From NCBI GenBank assembly GCA_902587435.1, contig CACILF010000005.1, forward strand, positions 1 through 64,000: a DNA stretch of 64,000 bases, read 5' to 3'. The notes under the pieces are model-generated. The model was not told the origin of the DNA and did no database searches. It worked only from the letters and a program-made list of their open reading frames with translations. Shown here one piece after another: positions 1-9,505 of the stretch. Each line of letters begins with the position of its first letter. Positions within the stretch are counted from its first letter, which is position 1. A program made the translations under genes and the position numbers. The DNA comes from an uncultured Pelagibacteraceae bacterium (lineage in GTDB: Bacteria; Pseudomonadota; Alphaproteobacteria; Pelagibacterales; Pelagibacteraceae).

Positions 1-424
1 ATTTACCTATTAATCCATTAATGGTTCCTGATAATAAAATAACTCCATTAGGTGCTTCCAGTAAATTTTCCAAACTACATTGTGGTTCTAAATTTTTATC
101 AACATTAAGATATGATTTTGATGATAATTCGACTATTTTTTTATAACCTATTTCAGACTTAGCTATTAATGGTAACAACCCAACTTCGTCTTTATAATTA
201 AATAGTATTTGTGTACCAATAATTGGTTGTGTGCCTGACTTTGACAAACTTTCAGAAAATTCCAATGAGCCACACAAATTAGAAGTGTCAGATAAACCTA
301 ATGATTTAATTTTATTATCTTTGCAAAAATTTTTTAATTCATCAATTTTAATTGCTCCTTCACAAATAGAATATTGTGTGTGAATTTTAATGTGGTTAAA
401 AACTTTATTATTTAATTCTTCCAT
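1..424 (-). CDS. dnaE: DNA polymerase III alpha subunit, N-terminal part (runs off left edge)
   Basis: Reading leftward from an ATG at 424, the first 141 codons are open to the window edge and give the start of a PHP domain. The segments HIKIHTQYSICEGAIKIDEL and GLSDTSNLCGSLEFSE match the conserved first PHP blocks of DnaE, followed by a QPIIGTQ motif. DnaE is the replicative polymerase subunit of the Pol III holoenzyme. The start lies inside the 3' end of lolD (17-bp overlap), so the two are probably translationally coupled. A lolCD-dnaE order is familiar in alphaproteobacteria. Only the PHP start is visible, so polymerase residues cannot be checked. Confidence 0.93.
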   Translation of the reverse strand, partial: MEELNNKVFNHIKIHTQYSICEGAIKIDELKNFCKDNKIKSLGLSDTSNLCGSLEFSESLSKSGTQPIIGTQILFNYKDEVGLLPLIAKSEIGYKKIVELSSKSYLNVDKNLEPQCSLENLLEAPNGVILLSGTINGLIGK

Positions 425-1097
425 TAATGGTTCTTTTTATTTTACCACTAATTAGTTCAATTTTGCAATCTGCCATATTAGCAAAAAATCTATTATGAGT
501 TGCAAAAACTATCAATCTATTTTTATTTTTTAATTTAAGTAAAATTTTGAAAACTTCTTTGGCATTTTTTAGATCCAAACTACCAGTAGGCTCGTCTGCA
601 AGAATAATTTCTGGTGAATTAATTAGTGCTCTTGCAATTGCTACTCTTTGCATTTCTCCACCAGAAAGTTCTGAAGCTAAATGATTTTCCCTATTTTTTA
701 AGCCTAATTTCTTAATTAATTTTTTAGCATCAATTAAAGCCTTATTTTTATTTTCATCTATTGATAATCTAGATAAATAAATATTCTCGAGAGCAGTAAA
801 ATCAGATAATAAGTTGTTATCTTGATACACTATACCAATTTTTTTTGCTCGTAATTTATCGTTATACGATTTTAATGAATAATCTATCGTTTGATTTAAA
901 ATTTTTAATACACCTGCATTAGGAATATCGATTAATGATAACAAATTTAAAAGTGTTGATTTGCCTGAACCGGATGGACCCATTAATGAGTATATTTTTC
1001 CTGCTTTAAATGAGAAGTTAATTTTATTTAAAACTCCAATTTTTTTTTTAGATTTATAATTTTTTGTAATATTTTTTAATTCTATCAAATTATTCAT
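408..1097 (-). CDS. lolD: Lipoprotein-releasing ABC transporter ATP-binding protein LolD
   Basis: A 229-residue ABC ATPase with Walker A GPSGSGKST (about 40-48), Q-loop YQDNN (about 91-95), signature LSGGEMQR (144-151), Walker B ILADEP (165-170) and H-loop ATHN near 200. It would energise extraction of outer-membrane lipoproteins from the inner membrane. The assignment as LolD rather than another MacB-type ATPase rests on the adjoining permease: the lolD start overlaps the permease stop by 8 bp. The 3' end overlaps dnaE. Length is normal for LolD. Confidence 0.93.
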   Translation of the reverse strand: MNNLIELKNITKNYKSKKKIGVLNKINFSFKAGKIYSLMGPSGSGKSTLLNLLSLIDIPNAGVLKILNQTIDYSLKSYNDKLRAKKIGIVYQDNNLLSDFTALENIYLSRLSIDENKNKALIDAKKLIKKLGLKNRENHLASELSGGEMQRVAIARALINSPEIILADEPTGSLDLKNAKEVFKILLKLKNKNRLIVFATHNRFFANMADCKIELISGKIKRTINGRIK

Positions 1098-2319
1098 ATT
1101 TAAGGGCCTTTGCAGTATTCATACGTGAAGCTTTTAAAGCTGGATAAATTGAGACTATTGCAGTTATTATTATGGAACAAATTGCAATTATAAAAATTGA
1201 GCCAGGATTAATTTCAGATGGCATTTTACTTAAAAAATATATTTCCTCTGGAAAAAGATTAATATTAAAAACTTTGCTCATAAACTCACGAACATTTTCT
1301 ATATATATTGAAAATAAAACACCTAATATAATTCCAAATATAGTAGCCAAAGATCCTATAATAAAACCAACCATAAAAAATATTTTTGAAATTGATTTAT
1401 TCAAAACACCTATGGACTTTAATATAGCAATTTCTCTTGTTTTATTTTTCACTAATATAGTTAAGCCAGAAATTATATTAAAGGCAGCAACAATAATTAT
1501 TAAAGAAAGTATTATAAACATTACGTTTCTTTCAACTTTTAGAGCAGAGAACAATGATTTATTTAAATCGGACCAGGTATATACATAATATTCTTGAAAA
1601 ATCTTTTCTAACTTTTTTTTAGCAACATCAATATTTTTTGGATTTTTTAAATATATTTCTAAGTTTCTTTTAGAATCATTTAAATCAAAAAAATTTTCTA
1701 AATCATTTAAATTAATAAATGCAACGTTATAGTCAAAATCTGATATTTCACTGTCAAAAATAGAATCGACTATATATGATTTTTGCTTAGGTAGACTGCC
1801 AACTAATGTTTGTATACCCGTGGGTGACATTATCATTATTTTATCACCTATTTTAATGTCATAATTAAAACTTAGTTCTTTTCCTATTGATATATAACTT
1901 GGATTTAGTTTTTTATTACCTTGAAAACTTATATTCTTAACAATTGATAGTTTTTTAAAATCATGAGCTAGATATCCTCTTAATAAAAGGCCTTTAGTAT
2001 AGTCTTTATTAATAAGAACTCCTTCGCCACTATTACTATAAACGAATACTTCAGATAAATTATTTAAATTTTTATTATTAAATAAACTTTCGTCGATTGG
2101 ATTTTCATAAGGTTTTATTACTGCATGGGAATTAAATCCAACAATTTTTTCCACTAGTTCAGTTCTGAAACCATTCATAACAGACATAACAATAATTAAA
2201 ACAGCGACGCCTAAACTGATTCCAATAAAAGAAAAAATTGAAATTATATTTAAAAATCCATCTTTTTTTCTAGTTTTTAAGTATCTTAGAGTAATTTCTT
2301 TTTCTAATTGTGAAATCAA
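1090..2319 (-). CDS. lolC: Lipoprotein-releasing system permease LolC/LolE family
   Basis: A 409-residue MacB/FtsX-type permease. There is one membrane segment near residues 22-48, a large periplasmic domain to about 260, then three segments near 264-290, 312-340 and 373-395. The N-terminal RYLKTRKKDGF and the GISLGVAVLI stretch are typical of LolC/E. Only one permease gene is present, as expected in lineages where a single LolC/E-type protein (sometimes called LolF) acts as a homodimer. It sits 1 nt downstream of proS and overlaps lolD by 8 bp, forming a proS-lolC-lolD-dnaE unit. Confidence 0.92.
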   Translation of the reverse strand: MISQLEKEITLRYLKTRKKDGFLNIISIFSFIGISLGVAVLIIVMSVMNGFRTELVEKIVGFNSHAVIKPYENPIDESLFNNKNLNNLSEVFVYSNSGEGVLINKDYTKGLLLRGYLAHDFKKLSIVKNISFQGNKKLNPSYISIGKELSFNYDIKIGDKIMIMSPTGIQTLVGSLPKQKSYIVDSIFDSEISDFDYNVAFINLNDLENFFDLNDSKRNLEIYLKNPKNIDVAKKKLEKIFQEYYVYTWSDLNKSLFSALKVERNVMFIILSLIIIVAAFNIISGLTILVKNKTREIAILKSIGVLNKSISKIFFMVGFIIGSLATIFGIILGVLFSIYIENVREFMSKVFNINLFPEEIYFLSKMPSEINPGSIFIIAICSIIITAIVSIYPALKASRMNTAKALKYE

Positions 2320-2320
2320 T

Positions 2321-3646
2321 TTATTTTTTTTTGTTAATTATAATTTTAGCTATGTCTTCAATAGATAAGATTTTTGTTTTTTTTCCAATTTCATTAAATT
2401 CAAATAATTCACCTTCAGTTTTTTTTCCAATCATGATTTGAAAAGGTATTCCTATTAAATTAAACTTTTTTATTTTGGAAGAAAAATTTTCCTCTGTATC
2501 ATCAATTATAGTATCGATTTTTTTTTCATTTAAATAATTATAGATATTATTTGCCTTTTCTAAATTGGAATTATCATTTTTACTAATAAGTGGAATAATT
2601 GCGCATTCATATGGAGATACAGAAATTGGCCAATTCATAATTTCATTTTTATCATCATATTTTGCTTCAATAATGGCACCAACCAATCTGGAAACACCAA
2701 CACCGTATGATCCCATTTTAACAAATTCTTTTTTACCTTGGAAGTCAACTGAAGCGTTCATTGGTTTTGAATATTTATCTCCAAAATAAAAAATATGTCC
2801 AACTTCAATTCCTTTTGTATGTAGCCTAAATTCTTTAGGCACATTCTTTTCAAATTCAGCTTTGTTAAATTTTTCGTCAGTGACAGCATAAAACTTTTCA
2901 AATTTTCCTCTTAGTTCATTTAATGCTTTTTTTTCTAACTTTGTATTGTTGCTACTAACATCGAATATTCTTTTATCAGTATAAATTTTACTTTCCCCGG
3001 TTTCAGCAAGAATAATAAATTCATGTGATAAATTACCTCCTATTGGCCCTGTATCAGCTGCCATAGGTATTGCTGATAAATCCAATCTTTGAAAAGTACG
3101 TAAATAAGAAAGAAAAAATTTATTATATGAAAAATTTGCTTCTTCGTCATTTAAATCAAAAGAATATGCATCTTTCATATAAAATTCTCTGCATCTCATT
3201 ATTCCAAATCTTGGTCGAAGTTCGTCTCTAAATTTCCATTGAATATGATAAAGCAATTGTGGTAAAGATTTATAAGATTTTATACTTGTTCTGAATATAT
3301 CTGTTATTAATTCCTCATTAGTAGGTCCATAAAGCATTTCCCTGTTTTGTCTGTCTTTAATTCTTAGCATTTCTTCACCATAATCTTCATATCTCCCACT
3401 TTCCTTCCAAATTTCACTAGATTGTATAGTGGGCATTAAAATTTCTTGAACACCGATCCTGTCCTGCTCTTCTCGAACAATTTGTTCTATTTTTTTCATT
3501 ACTTTATATCCAAGTGGCAACCATGAATATATGCCAGCAGAGGATTGTTTTATCATTCCAGTTCTAAGCATTAGTTGATGTGATTTAATTACAGCTTCTG
3601 ATGGATTGTTTTTTAATATTGGTATGAATGATTTTGAAAAGAGCAT
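2321..3646 (-). CDS. proS: Prolyl-tRNA synthetase (short alphaproteobacterial form)
   Basis: A 441-residue class II aminoacyl-tRNA synthetase that charges tRNA-Pro. The N-terminal SKSFIPILKNNPSEAVIKSH, the motif 2 region around FRDELRPRFGIMRCREF and motif 3 GSYGVGVSRLVGAI are visible. The C-terminal 100 residues form the anticodon-binding domain. It lacks the roughly 180-residue INS editing domain found in E. coli ProRS between motifs 2 and 3, as is known for alphaproteobacterial ProRS. It follows rnj by 3 nt and precedes lolC by 1 nt. Confidence 0.96.
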   Translation of the reverse strand: MLFSKSFIPILKNNPSEAVIKSHQLMLRTGMIKQSSAGIYSWLPLGYKVMKKIEQIVREEQDRIGVQEILMPTIQSSEIWKESGRYEDYGEEMLRIKDRQNREMLYGPTNEELITDIFRTSIKSYKSLPQLLYHIQWKFRDELRPRFGIMRCREFYMKDAYSFDLNDEEANFSYNKFFLSYLRTFQRLDLSAIPMAADTGPIGGNLSHEFIILAETGESKIYTDKRIFDVSSNNTKLEKKALNELRGKFEKFYAVTDEKFNKAEFEKNVPKEFRLHTKGIEVGHIFYFGDKYSKPMNASVDFQGKKEFVKMGSYGVGVSRLVGAIIEAKYDDKNEIMNWPISVSPYECAIIPLISKNDNSNLEKANNIYNYLNEKKIDTIIDDTEENFSSKIKKFNLIGIPFQIMIGKKTEGELFEFNEIGKKTKILSIEDIAKIIINKKK

Positions 3647-3649
3647 TTA

Positions 3650-5308
3650 TTATATTCTTATCACATTAATATTAGTTATTGGCTTTTTTCCAGTTTTTTC
3701 TTTTGCATATTTTCTGCATGTTTTTTTTAGTCCATCAATTAAATTTTCGTTTTGTTTAGCATTTTTTAAAGAAAATGTTTTGCTAAGCTTTAATATTTCT
3801 TCTTCTAATTCACTAAAAAATTCTTCTTTTTCAAATATCGGTAAACCTCTAACACTTAACAAAGGTTTACTACTTGGTTTTCCATTATTTGAAATAATTA
3901 GAGTTAAATCAATAAATCCATTATTTGCCAAATTTTTTCTTTCTTTAATAAATACTGAATCTTCTTCTATTGAAATTTCTCCATCTACACATAATCTACC
4001 ACTTGGGGCCTTATCATAAATATATGGTTTATTACCTGGAAAAATTTTTACTATATCTCCATTTTCTACTTGAACAGGATATGGTATTTTCATTTCATGA
4101 GCAAAATCAATTTGTTCTTTCATATGCCTATGCTCACCATGCACTGGTATAAGGCAATTTGGCTTAATCCAATTATACATATCTTTTAAATCTTCTCTGT
4201 TTGGATGACCAGAGACATGAACAAATTCAGTTTCTTCAGTAATAACATTTATACCATCTTTTAAAAGTTTGTTATGCACATTATAATGCTTTCTTACGTT
4301 ACCTGGTATTATCTTTGATGAAAATATAACTGTATCATCTTTTTCAATAAATACATCTGGATGTGTAAAGTTTGAAATTCTATTTAATGCACCCATAGGC
4401 TCACCTTGACTACCAGTGCAAAGATACACGATTTTATCTCTAGCTATTTTTTTTGTATCTCTCGGATCAAGTGGTTCTATAACATTCTGAAGATAACCAC
4501 ATTGTCTAGCAGCTTTATATATTCGTTGCATAGATCTGCCAACTAACGATATATGTCTACCTATTTTTTCTGCACAAAAAAATACAGTTTCCATTCTAGC
4601 AACATTAGAGGCAAAAGATGTTACTAAAATTTTTTTTTTTTGACGTGACATAACATTAAGCATATTTTTTCTCACATCTGCTTCTGATCCGGCTCTTCCA
4701 ATACTAAAAACATTTGTTGAGTCACACATCATAGCTAGAACGCCATTATCTCCAATTTTTTTTAGTTTCTCTTCGTTAACTTTTTTACCAACCAAAGGAT
4801 TAGGGTCAACTTTCCAGTCTCCTGTATGAAAAATAGTTCCGACTGGAGTATCGATCTTTAAACCATTTGGTTCTATTATTGAGTGAGTTAAAGTAACAAA
4901 TTCTATTTTGAATGGATTAAGATCAATTATACCATTTAGTTTAACAATATTTAAATAAGGAATTATATCAATTTTTTTTTCTTTAAATTTTTCAGTAACA
5001 AGAGCTGCTGTAAACGGAGTTGCATAAACTTTACATCTTAATTTTTTCCAGACATAAGTTATTGCTCCTATATGATCTTCATGTGCATGAGTTAAAACTA
5101 TTCCTAGCAAATTATCTTTTTTATCAACAATAAAACCTGGGTCAGCATAAATTAAATCTATGCCAGGTAAACTATCATCAGCAAAAGTTACTCCTACATC
5201 AACTATAATCCATTTTTGTGAACCAGGTTTTCCAAATGCATATAAATTCATATTCATGCCAATTTCTCCTGAACCACCTAAGGGGCAAAATATTAATTCA
5301 TCTTTCAT
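3650..5308 (-). CDS. rnj: Ribonuclease J
   Basis: A 552-residue metallo-beta-lactamase/beta-CASP ribonuclease. The metal-binding motif HAHEDH is at 74-79, a further ligand is in FHTGDWKVD near 160, and the beta-CASP motif SGHPNREDL lies near 367. RNase J performs 5'-3' exonucleolytic and endonucleolytic RNA decay in alphaproteobacteria, where it coexists with RNase E. The start overlaps the coaX stop by 4 nt (ATGA type), so it is translationally coupled to coaX. Length is typical. Confidence 0.95.
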   Translation of the reverse strand: MKDELIFCPLGGSGEIGMNMNLYAFGKPGSQKWIIVDVGVTFADDSLPGIDLIYADPGFIVDKKDNLLGIVLTHAHEDHIGAITYVWKKLRCKVYATPFTAALVTEKFKEKKIDIIPYLNIVKLNGIIDLNPFKIEFVTLTHSIIEPNGLKIDTPVGTIFHTGDWKVDPNPLVGKKVNEEKLKKIGDNGVLAMMCDSTNVFSIGRAGSEADVRKNMLNVMSRQKKKILVTSFASNVARMETVFFCAEKIGRHISLVGRSMQRIYKAARQCGYLQNVIEPLDPRDTKKIARDKIVYLCTGSQGEPMGALNRISNFTHPDVFIEKDDTVIFSSKIIPGNVRKHYNVHNKLLKDGINVITEETEFVHVSGHPNREDLKDMYNWIKPNCLIPVHGEHRHMKEQIDFAHEMKIPYPVQVENGDIVKIFPGNKPYIYDKAPSGRLCVDGEISIEEDSVFIKERKNLANNGFIDLTLIISNNGKPSSKPLLSVRGLPIFEKEEFFSELEEEILKLSKTFSLKNAKQNENLIDGLKKTCRKYAKEKTGKKPITNINVIRI

Positions 5309-6048
5309 AATAATTTAGTAATTTTTAAAAGACCTTTGATAGTTATATCTTTATCTATAATAGCCTTTTTTCTAATAGATTTAATAAATAAATGTGAATA
5401 ACCACCTGTTAAAATTATCTTATATTTTTTTTTAGTATGTTTTGATATTTTTTGAATTATATTTTCAATTAATCCTGTATATCCCCAATAAAAACCAGAT
5501 CTTACAGCTGCAATAGTATTTTTTCCTAAAATATTTTTAACTTTTTTTAATTTTAATGTAGGTATAAGCGAAGCTTTTGAAACCAGTGTATTAAGAGAAA
5601 GTAAAACTCCCGGTGCGATAATGCCACCCAAATAATTATTTTTAATTACAACATCAAAAGTAGTGGCAGTACCAAAGTCTACAATAATATAATTATTTTT
5701 ATTATCATTAACAGCGATTGCGTTACAAAGTCTATCAGATCCTATTTGTTTTCTGTTAACTTGAATTTTGATCAATTTATTTATATTGAGTTGCTTTATT
5801 TCATAGCATTTTAATTTGAGTTTTTTTAACAGAAAAACTTTAATAAATTGAAATATTTTGGGAACAACGCTGCTGAGAATTACTTTTTTTATAAAAAATT
5901 TTTTTTTTAAAATAAAAGATAAATTATTCTTTAAATAATTTTCATTTATTAAGTCAGATTTTAAAATTATTTTTTTTATAATTTTTTTTTGCTTTGAAAT
6001 CACACAAATTTTTGTTTCAGTATTTCCTATATCTCCTATAACGTACAT
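5305..6048 (-). CDS. coaX: Type III pantothenate kinase
   Basis: A 247-residue ASKHA-fold kinase catalysing the first committed step of CoA synthesis. Visible motifs are DIGNTETKI at the N terminus (phosphate 1), GSDRLCNAIA (pantothenate/dimer region), DFGTATTFDVV (phosphate 2) and LTGGYS near the C terminus. CoaX is the K+-dependent, CoA-insensitive type. It lies between birA and rnj, an order also seen in other alphaproteobacteria. The middle of the protein is unusually Lys/Ile/Phe rich, reflecting extreme A+T bias. Confidence 0.92.
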   Translation of the reverse strand: MYVIGDIGNTETKICVISKQKKIIKKIILKSDLINENYLKNNLSFILKKKFFIKKVILSSVVPKIFQFIKVFLLKKLKLKCYEIKQLNINKLIKIQVNRKQIGSDRLCNAIAVNDNKNNYIIVDFGTATTFDVVIKNNYLGGIIAPGVLLSLNTLVSKASLIPTLKLKKVKNILGKNTIAAVRSGFYWGYTGLIENIIQKISKHTKKKYKIILTGGYSHLFIKSIRKKAIIDKDITIKGLLKITKLL

Positions 6049-6074
6049 TTTATATTCTTATTCTATTCAATTAT

Positions 6075-6596
6075 TTATGCAAATAGTTTTAAATTTTTAA
6101 TATAGTTTTGTTCTATGTTTTTAATTAGATTATACCTTTTAACTTTATAGCCAGTTTCATTCAAAATATTAGTTGTTGGATAATTTTTTATAGTTGGATT
6201 TTTAATTATATTAATTCCAATTCCAATTACTAAAAACTTTGCATCTTTGTTAAATTTAATTTCTTGAAGTATTCCACATATTTTTTTTTTATTAACCAAT
6301 AGATCATTGGGTGGTTTAATCACGATTGTTTTTTTAATGTATTTTAATAACGTTTTTTTTATTATTTTGCAGTTCAAAATTGTTATTTTTTTTACACTTA
6401 TATTTCTTTTTATTCTAAAAAAAATAGTCATAAATAAATTCCCCTTGAAAGATATCCATTTTTTTCCATGCTGGCCTCTACCTTTTTTTTGATAATCAGT
6501 AATGATTATACCTTTTGTAATTCCAGTTTTAATTTTTTTAATTGCTAAATCATTTGTGCTGTTAACTTTTTTATATAAAAACTTTTTGAAATTCAT
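6075..6596 (-). CDS. birA: Biotin--[acetyl-CoA-carboxylase] ligase, minimal form
   Basis: A 173-residue biotin protein ligase core. The biotin-binding loop appears as GRGQHGKKW, the catalytic-lysine motif as KPPNDLL, and the ATP-site region as ICGILQE and GIGINI. There is no N-terminal helix-turn-helix, so it is not a BirA repressor, and it also lacks the usual C-terminal SH3-like domain of about 50 residues. The canonical KWPND carries Pro instead of Trp. Its start codon overlaps the nuoN stop by 1 nt, placing it at the end of the nuo operon. Confidence 0.85.
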   Translation of the reverse strand: MNFKKFLYKKVNSTNDLAIKKIKTGITKGIIITDYQKKGRGQHGKKWISFKGNLFMTIFFRIKRNISVKKITILNCKIIKKTLLKYIKKTIVIKPPNDLLVNKKKICGILQEIKFNKDAKFLVIGIGINIIKNPTIKNYPTTNILNETGYKVKRYNLIKNIEQNYIKNLKLFA

Positions 6597-8011
6597 TAAA
6601 TGATATTAATTTTTTCTATAATTTCAATTAGAGGGCTGGGGTAAATGAAGTAGAAGAGAATAAATAATGTTGAAAAAGCTAATGATATTTTCAATCCAAT
6701 ATTGTGATTACTTTCGTATTTTTCTTTTTCAGGATCAAAATAAATTATTTTTATTATTCTTAAATAATAAAATGCTGCAACAACTGTTGAAAGTAGACCA
6801 ATTATAGCTAAAGTGTACATTGATTGTTCTATCACAGCAGTAAAAATATAAAATTTAGCAAAAAAACCAACCAGCGGTGGTATACCGGCTAATGAAAATA
6901 ATACGATCAAAAATGAAAATGACAATAATGGATGGTTTTTTGATAATCCCGATAAATCCTCAATATTTTCAAAATATTTATCATCTCTTCTTAACATAAA
7001 AACACAACTAAAAAACGCTAAGTTCATAAATAAGTAAATTGAAATATAAGTTATAGAACTTTGTATGCCTTGATTAGTTCCAACTGACAAACCTGCTAAG
7101 GCATAACCCATATGACTTATAGAACTATACGCAATTAGTCTTTTAAGATTTTTCTGACCAATTGCTGCAATAGAACCGAATAACATGGAAGCAATTGAAA
7201 GAAAAACAATTATAATTTGCCATTGATCTATAATATTTAAAAAAGGAACATACAAAATTCTTATAAATACAGTTATTGCTGCAATTTTTGGTAATATTGC
7301 AAAAAAAATAGTTACCGATGTTGGGGAACCTTCATATACATCTGGTGCCCACATATGAAATGGAACGGCTGATATTTTGAACGCTAAACCAGTAATTATA
7401 AAAATTATTCCAAAAGTTAATCCGTAACTATCCATATTTATATTTTCTGCAATTAAATTAAAATTTGTTGAACCAGAAAAACCATAAATTAATGAACAAC
7501 CATAAAGAAGTAGGCCAGAAGATAATGCGCTTAAAACAAAATATTTTAATCCAGACTCTGAAGATAATATGTTTTCTCTATTAAATGACGCCAATACATA
7601 TAAAGCTAGAGACTGTAATTCTAATCCAATATAAAACAAAATTAAATCATTAGAACTAATCATTACCATCATACCTGTTATTGATGATAAAACTAAAATA
7701 GGATATTCAATTTTATTTATCTTTACTATTTGAATATATTTACTAGATGAGAGTAAAACAAAAATTCCAGACAAAATTAATAAAATTTTCATAAAAGATG
7801 ACAAATAATCAATTTTATAACTATTATTAAATAATTCTACATTTGCATCTATTGGAAAATTTAAAATTAGTGCTAAACAAGCAAATAAAGATAAAATACT
7901 TAAATTATAAATTAAATGTGAGCTATTTTTTTTAAATACACCTGTAATTAGCAAAATCATGATTGCTAAACAAATAAATATTTCTGAATAAATAAAATTT
8001 AAGTTAATCAT
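6596..8011 (-). CDS. nuoN: NADH-quinone oxidoreductase subunit N
   Basis: A 471-residue antiporter-like proton-pumping subunit of complex I with about 14 hydrophobic segments. Family marks include FYIGLELQSLALYVL with the key membrane glutamate near residue 131, a lysine in LAFKISAVPFHMWAPD, and AYSSISHMGYALAG. It is the last nuo gene, immediately followed by birA, and begins directly after the nuoM stop. Confidence 0.96.
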   Translation of the reverse strand: MINLNFIYSEIFICLAIMILLITGVFKKNSSHLIYNLSILSLFACLALILNFPIDANVELFNNSYKIDYLSSFMKILLILSGIFVLLSSSKYIQIVKINKIEYPILVLSSITGMMVMISSNDLILFYIGLELQSLALYVLASFNRENILSSESGLKYFVLSALSSGLLLYGCSLIYGFSGSTNFNLIAENINMDSYGLTFGIIFIITGLAFKISAVPFHMWAPDVYEGSPTSVTIFFAILPKIAAITVFIRILYVPFLNIIDQWQIIIVFLSIASMLFGSIAAIGQKNLKRLIAYSSISHMGYALAGLSVGTNQGIQSSITYISIYLFMNLAFFSCVFMLRRDDKYFENIEDLSGLSKNHPLLSFSFLIVLFSLAGIPPLVGFFAKFYIFTAVIEQSMYTLAIIGLLSTVVAAFYYLRIIKIIYFDPEKEKYESNHNIGLKISLAFSTLFILFYFIYPSPLIEIIEKINII

Positions 8012-9505
8012 TTATTTTTCTATTAAAATCGAATTTAAATTTTTATTGTACATTTCAATTAAATTTTCTATAGAAATTTCTGTTGTATTCAATAATGGTT
8101 CTGGGTAAAAACCGAAAAAAATAATAGGTAAAACAAGTGAAGAAAGGATAAAAATTTCTGATTTATTTAAATCAGCTATTTTTTTTATTTCATTTTTCTT
8201 AATTTCTCCAAATATAACTCTTTTATAAAGCCAAAGCATATATGCTGCAGATAAAATTACTCCTATACTTGCTATAACTGCTACTAAAAAACTTTTTTTA
8301 AATGCTCCAATCAAAATCAAAAATTCCCCTATAAATCCAGTTGTTCCTGGAAGGCCTACCGCACCAAGAGTAAAAACCATTAAAACAATAGCATATTTAG
8401 GCATTACAGAAACAAGTCCACCATAATTTGCTATTAGTCTTGTGTGCATTCTCTCATAAATTACACCAACTGATAAGAAAAGTGCCGCTGAAACTAAACC
8501 ATGACTAATCATTTGAAATATGCTCCCTTCTAGTCCTTGTTGTGTAAATGTAAATATTCCTAAAGTTACAAATCCCATATGCGCTACGGATGAGTATGCA
8601 ATTAGTTTTTTCATATCTTCTTGCATTAATGCAACGAGTGATGTGTAAATAATTGCGATTAAACTTAGAATATAGATTAAAGGAATAAAATATTCAGAAG
8701 CAATAGGAAAAAGACCAATTGAAAATCTAATAAATCCATATCCAGCCATTTTTAATAGAATTGCAGCTAATAAAACTGAACCAGCAGTTGGAGCTTCAAC
8801 ATGAGCATCTGGTAGCCATGTATGAACAGGCCACATTGGAGTTTTAACTGCAAACGAACTAAAAAAAGCTAACCATAATAAATATTGATACTTTTGATCA
8901 ATTCCAAGGTTATATAAATACATTACATCTGTCGTTCCTGTAATCCAATATATTGAAATTATTGCAACAAGCATAAGAACTGACCCAAGAAGAGTATAAA
9001 GAAAAAATTTAAAAGCAGAATAAACTCTTCTATCACCACCCCAAATACCAATGATTAAAAACATTGGAATTAAACCACCTTCAAAAAAAAGATAAAATAT
9101 AACTAGGTCTAATGAACAAAAAACACCAATCATTAAAGATTCCATTATAAGAATTGCAACAAGAAAGTCTTTTAATCTATATTTAATCGTACTATTTACA
9201 GAAACAACACATAGTGGTGTTATAAACGTTGTTAAAATAATAAATAAAATTGAAATACCATCTATGCCTACTTTGTAATTTATAAAACCTTTAATCCAAG
9301 ATTGCTCTTCTAAAAATTGAAATTCAGAAGTAGATGGGTCAAATAAATACCAAAGATATAAAGATAAAATAAAATTAGCAAATGAAACAAATAGTGCTAA
9401 ATATTTGATAGTTAGATATGTATTTGATTTAGATTTTGAAAAAAATATAAATATAGAACCTAATAATGGCAATAAAATTAATGATGACAAAATAGGAAAA
9501 TCCAT
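8012..9505 (-). CDS. nuoM: NADH-quinone oxidoreductase subunit M
   Basis: A 497-residue Mrp-antiporter-type membrane subunit. Diagnostic stretches are FFEGGLIPMFLIIGIWGG with the conserved Glu near 141, KTPMWPVHTWLPDAHVEAP and AYSSVAHMGFV. It conducts protons in the membrane arm, sitting between NuoN and NuoL. Its ATG overlaps the nuoL stop by 1 nt and its own stop abuts nuoN. Confidence 0.97.
   Translation of the reverse strand: MDFPILSSLILLPLLGSIFIFFSKSKSNTYLTIKYLALFVSFANFILSLYLWYLFDPSTSEFQFLEEQSWIKGFINYKVGIDGISILFIILTTFITPLCVVSVNSTIKYRLKDFLVAILIMESLMIGVFCSLDLVIFYLFFEGGLIPMFLIIGIWGGDRRVYSAFKFFLYTLLGSVLMLVAIISIYWITGTTDVMYLYNLGIDQKYQYLLWLAFFSSFAVKTPMWPVHTWLPDAHVEAPTAGSVLLAAILLKMAGYGFIRFSIGLFPIASEYFIPLIYILSLIAIIYTSLVALMQEDMKKLIAYSSVAHMGFVTLGIFTFTQQGLEGSIFQMISHGLVSAALFLSVGVIYERMHTRLIANYGGLVSVMPKYAIVLMVFTLGAVGLPGTTGFIGEFLILIGAFKKSFLVAVIASIGVILSAAYMLWLYKRVIFGEIKKNEIKKIADLNKSEIFILSSLVLPIIFFGFYPEPLLNTTEISIENLIEMYNKNLNSILIEK

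Noticed and set aside
1172-1588. Long open frame antisense to lolC, and similar antisense frames over proS, rnj, nuoL, nuoG, lon, xsc and aprA
   Set aside because: Each lies fully opposite a well-supported gene, shows no recognisable domain, and is explained by the low frequency of stop codons opposite A+T-biased codons.
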